A stretch of 64,000 nt of DNA from Augochlora pura (lineage: Eukaryota > Arthropoda > Insecta > Hymenoptera > Halictidae). The DNA is taken from NCBI RefSeq assembly GCF_028453695.1, contig NC_135775.1:6216046-6280045 (forward strand). Direction: 5' to 3'. Positions 61,001 through 64,000 of the stretch are shown one piece after another (within the stretch, counting starts at the first letter, position 1; the number at the start of each line of letters is the position of its first letter). The notes beneath the pieces are model-generated. The model was not told the DNA's origin. It ran no database searches and saw nothing but the letters and a program-made list of their open reading frames with translations. The translations under genes and the position numbers were made by a program.

Positions 61001-63372
61001 TTTCTTAACCCCTTGCACTATCGCTCCTTTCATACTGTGGCGATTAGCACTTATTCATACTTAATAATTTTCCTAATAAAATCGGACAATTCCTTTTTCC
61101 TATATTGTCTTTATTTACCTTCGTTTCTATACTTTGATAACAGAGGAATTTATTTTTGCTTTAACGTAGAAGAAATGAATAATATTCATATTTAGTAGAG
61201 CTTGCATAAAATCTTCACCACGAGTCTGACTCGTTATTATAATGCAAGGGGTTAAAGTAGACACTTTTAGCTTTTAGATAAAGCAAGTTGCATAGAAATA
61301 GCCCGACGAGAACATATCTTTAAAAATCCATCTGATCTCCGAATTTGCATAACTTTCCTTCTCTTTTCCTAAGTGACAAAGGTCCGCTAATGGACTTATT
61401 ACAATGATACATCATCCAGCTCTAAAGACCCCTAAATTTCCTCTCGTCGAATGCTGTTTCCAACTCACCTGCAGTGCAGCGAACATCAGCATCTCCTCCT
61501 CAGTGCAGTCGATCTCCTCGGCCAGCAGCTGCCACTTGGCCTGCTCGTACATCATGTTGATCCTGACCGCGTCGGTTTTCGGGTTGAGGTCGTAGAAGGA
61601 GTAGAACTTGAACTTGAGCCGCAGGGTGTCGAACTCGCGGATCCCCTGCTCCATGATGGACAAGGAGGAGTCGAGCCACGCGACGTTCATCCTGGCGCGC
61701 TCGACGAGGTTCTTCGGCCTGACCAATTTCGCTCGGACTTCGGGCGAGATGGAGGTCGGGCTCTGGGCCAGGGACTCGGACAGGGCCCCGTTCAACGCTT
61801 CCAGACTCATGGTGCTGTTGTTCGCGTTGAACGAGTCCGAGCTACCGAAACCGGACGAGTTGTTGTTCCTCTTCCACGTACCGGTTTGCTGTCGGGAGGA
61901 GAACAGAGGCCGCGCGTGAGAAGGAGCGAGAGGCGACGCGAGATACGGCAGGTTCTGCCGGGGCAATAAATACGCCTAATGATCACTCCCGGGGCCCGGA
62001 AAAACTGGGCCCGGCTCGCGAGAAGCAAATTAGTTTCCCGAGACGAACGACTCCGCGGCGCGGTAATGATAGCCCCGCGCCGATAAATCATACCACGGGC
62101 AATGGGGTCGATCGGGGATTATTTATTACCATAACAGGTCCGGGCCCCGGACTCTCTCTCTCTTTCTCTCTCTCTCCCTTCGTCGCTGCCATTTCCTATC
62201 GATTCGGATCTCGAGCATCTACAGCTTCATGCTCGAGGAAGCACGCGGGAGATATGACGTTCGTGACGAATGAAGCCTTTGAAAAGCTTTGCGGATGCAG
62301 TAAATTCTCTGAAATCGAGCTAGTAAACAAAAATTGATGATTTGAGAAGAGGAGATACGATTATACAAACCTCGTGGCTCATTTTTATAGTCGCCGATTG
62401 TCAGCAATTATCAAAACACGAGGCTTGGATAATATAGTATCTCCTCTTCCTTAATTGTCCATTTTTGTTTACAAGCTGAGGGACAATTGGAGAGAATTTA
62501 CTGTATTTTGAAGGTAGCGGTGACCCTTGGTTGCACATTTTTTCGAAAGGAAGTGCAACCTTCGTTTACTTTGTAATATTGAAAAAATGCTGCATCTCTT
62601 AGGTCGAGTTATAAATAGCTTCCATTTCTTTATCAGACATTTATATTGTTTCTTTTTATTTTCTTCGCCTTTTTTATTTTATTTATTTTGAACCTTTGTA
62701 TATCCAGTAATAAGTTGTCTATCCCGATTATACATAATAAATATATACGAACAATAGATAAAAAGCTAGAAGCTATCTGCATCAGAAATGATTTACAACT
62801 CCGTTTAACCCTTTGCACTCGAATGGTGGCTCTGAAGCACCACTCAAAATTGTTCTATCACGTCCCAAGATAATTTATATACGAACAAAGTATAGGTCTA
62901 AAAAATTGTTAAACAGTGAAACTGTTAACACGAGTCACAAAAATCAATTTCATATACACAAAAGTGCACTTTGTTGCATAAAATGGAAATACCATAAGCC
63001 AGAAATTTTATTTCAGATTTACAATTCAAATGGCTCCGAGTGCAAAGGGTTAATATTCTCAGTCGAAGATTACCTACCGAAGAGCTCGCTAAAATCAACT
63101 TACCGATATCGGCGAGCTGATCGGGGTGCTATGATTCCTGTTGTTGGGCGTGACCGGCGCGCACATGAAGGGGCTGCTCTGGTCTAAACTGCCCGTCGAT
63201 CCCCTAGGACTTTGGCTCACTGGTATAAAAGTGTTCGTGTCTGCCGGCACGTTCCAATGGCCGTTCTTCTGGTTCTCGACCTTCTTCTTCGCCGGCAGGT
63301 CCTTCAGATTGTATTTCAGGTGGTTCGGCTCGAGCGGTTTGCAGAACGACAACTCCTCTGGATGTCTGATAC
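55065..63372 (-). CDS. Fit1: kindlin / Fermitin family protein, 3' six exons
   Basis: Kindlin binds the beta-integrin tail at focal adhesions and, with talin, activates integrins. Exons on the minus strand are 63372-63104, 61888-61469, 57292-56864, 55905-55693, 55599-55363 and 55265-55065 (TAA), all with GT-AG borders and matching phases. The first visible exon reads GIRHPEELSFCKP, in the F1/F2 region. Exon 2 carries WLDSSLSIMEQ, FYDLNPKTDAVRIN and AEEIDCTEEEMLMFAALQ of F2. Exon 3 holds most of the PH domain (RFTLKAFKRYWVTC, LRGCEVTPDV), and exon 4 finishes it (EQQYAKWMAACRLA). The last two exons are the F3 FERM lobe (LVQRILEAH, AWQSLPEYGI, DCKVVHEFIGGYIFLS). The F0 and F1 exons lie beyond base 64000. 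Drosophila has two kindlins; the Fit1 symbol is used for the single expected insect copy and could be Fit2. Confidence 0.93.
55983..56162. mobile_element. TTAA-type MITE, probable decayed P2 copy
   Basis: TTAACCCTTTATTAAATT at the left is followed by family P2 interior wording (AGAAGAATTTATTTTTAT, ATTAGATCCTGCATGAAAT). The right inverted repeat is gone. It lies in a kindlin intron. Confidence 0.5.
57869..58102. mobile_element. TTAA-type MITE, family P1, in a kindlin intron
   Basis: The left end is TTAATCGTTTGCACTCGAAA and the right end CTCGAGTGCAAAGGGTT, with the final TTAA mutated to TTGA. Confidence 0.7.
58304..58419. repeat. segmental duplicate, unoccupied copy
   Basis: GTAATTTATGCATCGCTGAT through CCTGTAGAACTCGTCAT recurs at 59541-59879, where a P1 MITE interrupts it. 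Confidence 0.8.
58747..59090. repeat. tandem duplication, 180-base unit
   Basis: The units at 58747-58926 and 58927-59090 share ATCAAACACTTTCGATCT, AGCAATATTAATTTATTAAC and ATGAACTAATGACTC. They differ at a few positions and one short deletion. Confidence 0.85.
59592..59826. mobile_element. TTAA-type MITE, family P1, with a near-empty paralogous site
   Basis: It runs from TTAACCCTTTGCGCTCGAGT to TTCGAGGGCAAAGGTTTAA. The flanks (59541-59591 and 59827-59879) are a duplicate of 58304-58419, where no element is present and the site reads ATAA. Confidence 0.8.
60370..60872. mobile_element. TTAA-type MITE, family P2, expanded copy
   Basis: The left end is TTAACCTCTTGCAATACG. The right end carries CACGAGTCTGACTC and ATAGTACAAGGGGCTAA. 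The interior is swollen to about 500 bases by a duplicated 48-base block (60497-60544 and 60617-60664) and a short tandem repeat. Confidence 0.65.
60665..60740. repeat. tandem repeat, about 28-base unit
   Basis: About three copies of AAGATATAATATAAGAA..AATTAAA occur in a row. Confidence 0.75.
61005..61255. mobile_element. TTAA-type MITE, family P2
   Basis: It has TTAACCCCTTGCACTATCG and TTATAATGCAAGGGGTTAA ends. It is 251 bases and closely similar throughout to the copy at 37830. Confidence 0.82.
62296..62505. mobile_element. Tc1/mariner-like MITE (family M1), full-length copy
   Basis: A 210-base element has about 65-base terminal inverted repeats beginning with a TGCAGTAAATTCTCT-type end and containing GTAAACAAAAATTG and GAAGAGGAGATAC. 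The ends resemble CAGT-type Tc1/mariner termini with a TA target. It has no coding capacity and lies in a kindlin intron. Confidence 0.75.
62805..63053. mobile_element. TTAA-type MITE, family P1, in a kindlin intron
   Basis: It is bordered by TTAACCCTTTGCACTCGAAT and CTCCGAGTGCAAAGGGTTAA. At 249 bases it is one of the best-preserved copies. Confidence 0.78.
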
Positions 63373-63796
63373 CTGAAGAATTCAAGGATTTATCCTATAT
63401 TAGAGGAGTATTCAATCGTCGCTTGATTTATCTATGTCGATTCTCTACACAGTATTTTTAATTGGGAGAGAATAACGTATCGCTGCAGCGAGATAATTTT
63501 TAATGGCGCTTAAGACATTTTCAAACAGATTAAACTATCGTACAATAATTCTCCATTTTTTCAGGTCTCGCATTTTTTCTTTTCAAATATTTATAAAGAC
63601 TCTTTTATAAGCATCGAGTGAATATACACGAATCAAGTATATATGATAATAAAAATGGCGGACTGTTTAAATTAAGTTATATTAAATTAAATTTCTATTA
63701 AAAACCTATTAAAAATTAAAATATCTTCCGTTATAATTTGCTTCAATAACTTATATGCATTTAGTACTTACAGAGAAAATTCGTTTCAAGCAAATA

Positions 63797-63828
63797 AATA
63801 AATAAATAAATAAATAAATAAATATGAA
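63797..63828. repeat. AAAT tetranucleotide repeat
   Basis: Seven to eight AAAT units in a kindlin intron. Confidence 0.85.
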
Positions 63829-64000
63829 AATAAATATAATAAATGATATGAAACTGTTTATAATATAGGCAGCATAGAGTGTGCATACTGCTATGCACAG
63901 GTAGAGAAGCAATGCTAACTAATAACGTGAAAAATAAATGTCTCGCAATCAGGGCGCACCAAAAATTCGACAGAAAAATGAAAACCGCGTCGAGAACGCT

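Noticed and set aside
1..64000. CRISPR arrays, rRNA genes or bacterial operons
   Set aside because: No regularly spaced identical repeats with unique spacers, no rRNA wording, and the genes are spliced eukaryotic genes.

Overview
The window looks like nuclear DNA from a hymenopteran insect, perhaps a bee. The basis is intron-containing genes with insect-type short introns, HIF-1-alpha (similar), a testis-specific kinase and kindlin/Fermitin side by side, abundant GA/CT microsatellites, and Tc1/mariner- and piggyBac-type miniature elements. This is judged by eye; no database was searched. Three runs of exactly 100 N (2750-2849, 20925-21024, 38591-38690) mark scaffold gaps.

Layout. From 1 to 41540 I find no convincing host coding exon. 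The first recognisable host exon (41541) begins inside the PAS-B/PAC tail of HIF-alpha, so its bHLH-PAS exons must lie to the left of the window or be hidden. Much of the first 41.5 kb is therefore probably one long sima intron. It holds endogenous viral remnants on the minus strand: a flavivirus-NS5-like methyltransferase (12148-12850, bounded by a 13-bp direct repeat), a chuvirus-like glycoprotein (about 11045-12060), a furin-site/fusion-peptide envelope remnant (about 9325-10400), an unidentified 139-codon ORF (8683-9102), and two paralogous copies of a putative viral nucleoprotein (31377-32209 and 33781-34451). Non-autonomous DNA transposons, tandem repeats and CpG/GA-rich blocks fill the rest.

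From 41541 to 47303 (+) lie the last seven coding exons of sima (HIF-1 alpha), including both oxygen-dependent-degradation motifs. From 51002 to 53837 (+) is a complete four-exon testis-specific serine/threonine kinase (TSSK family, 365 residues). From 63372 down to 55065 (-) are the last six exons of kindlin/Fermitin. Its N-terminal exons lie beyond the right edge. TSSK and kindlin are convergent, with 1.2 kb between their stop codons.

Functionally the three host genes are unrelated: hypoxia transcription, sperm kinase signalling and integrin activation. The unusual part is the density and nesting of viral and mobile DNA on one strand of the presumptive sima intron. At least two TTAA-targeting MITE families, one Tc1/mariner-like MITE family with foldback copies, and one long-TIR element occur in several copies. 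One MITE is interrupted by a segment carrying a tRNA-like sequence and a viral nucleoprotein fragment. One TTAA insertion has a matching near-empty paralogous site inside the window.
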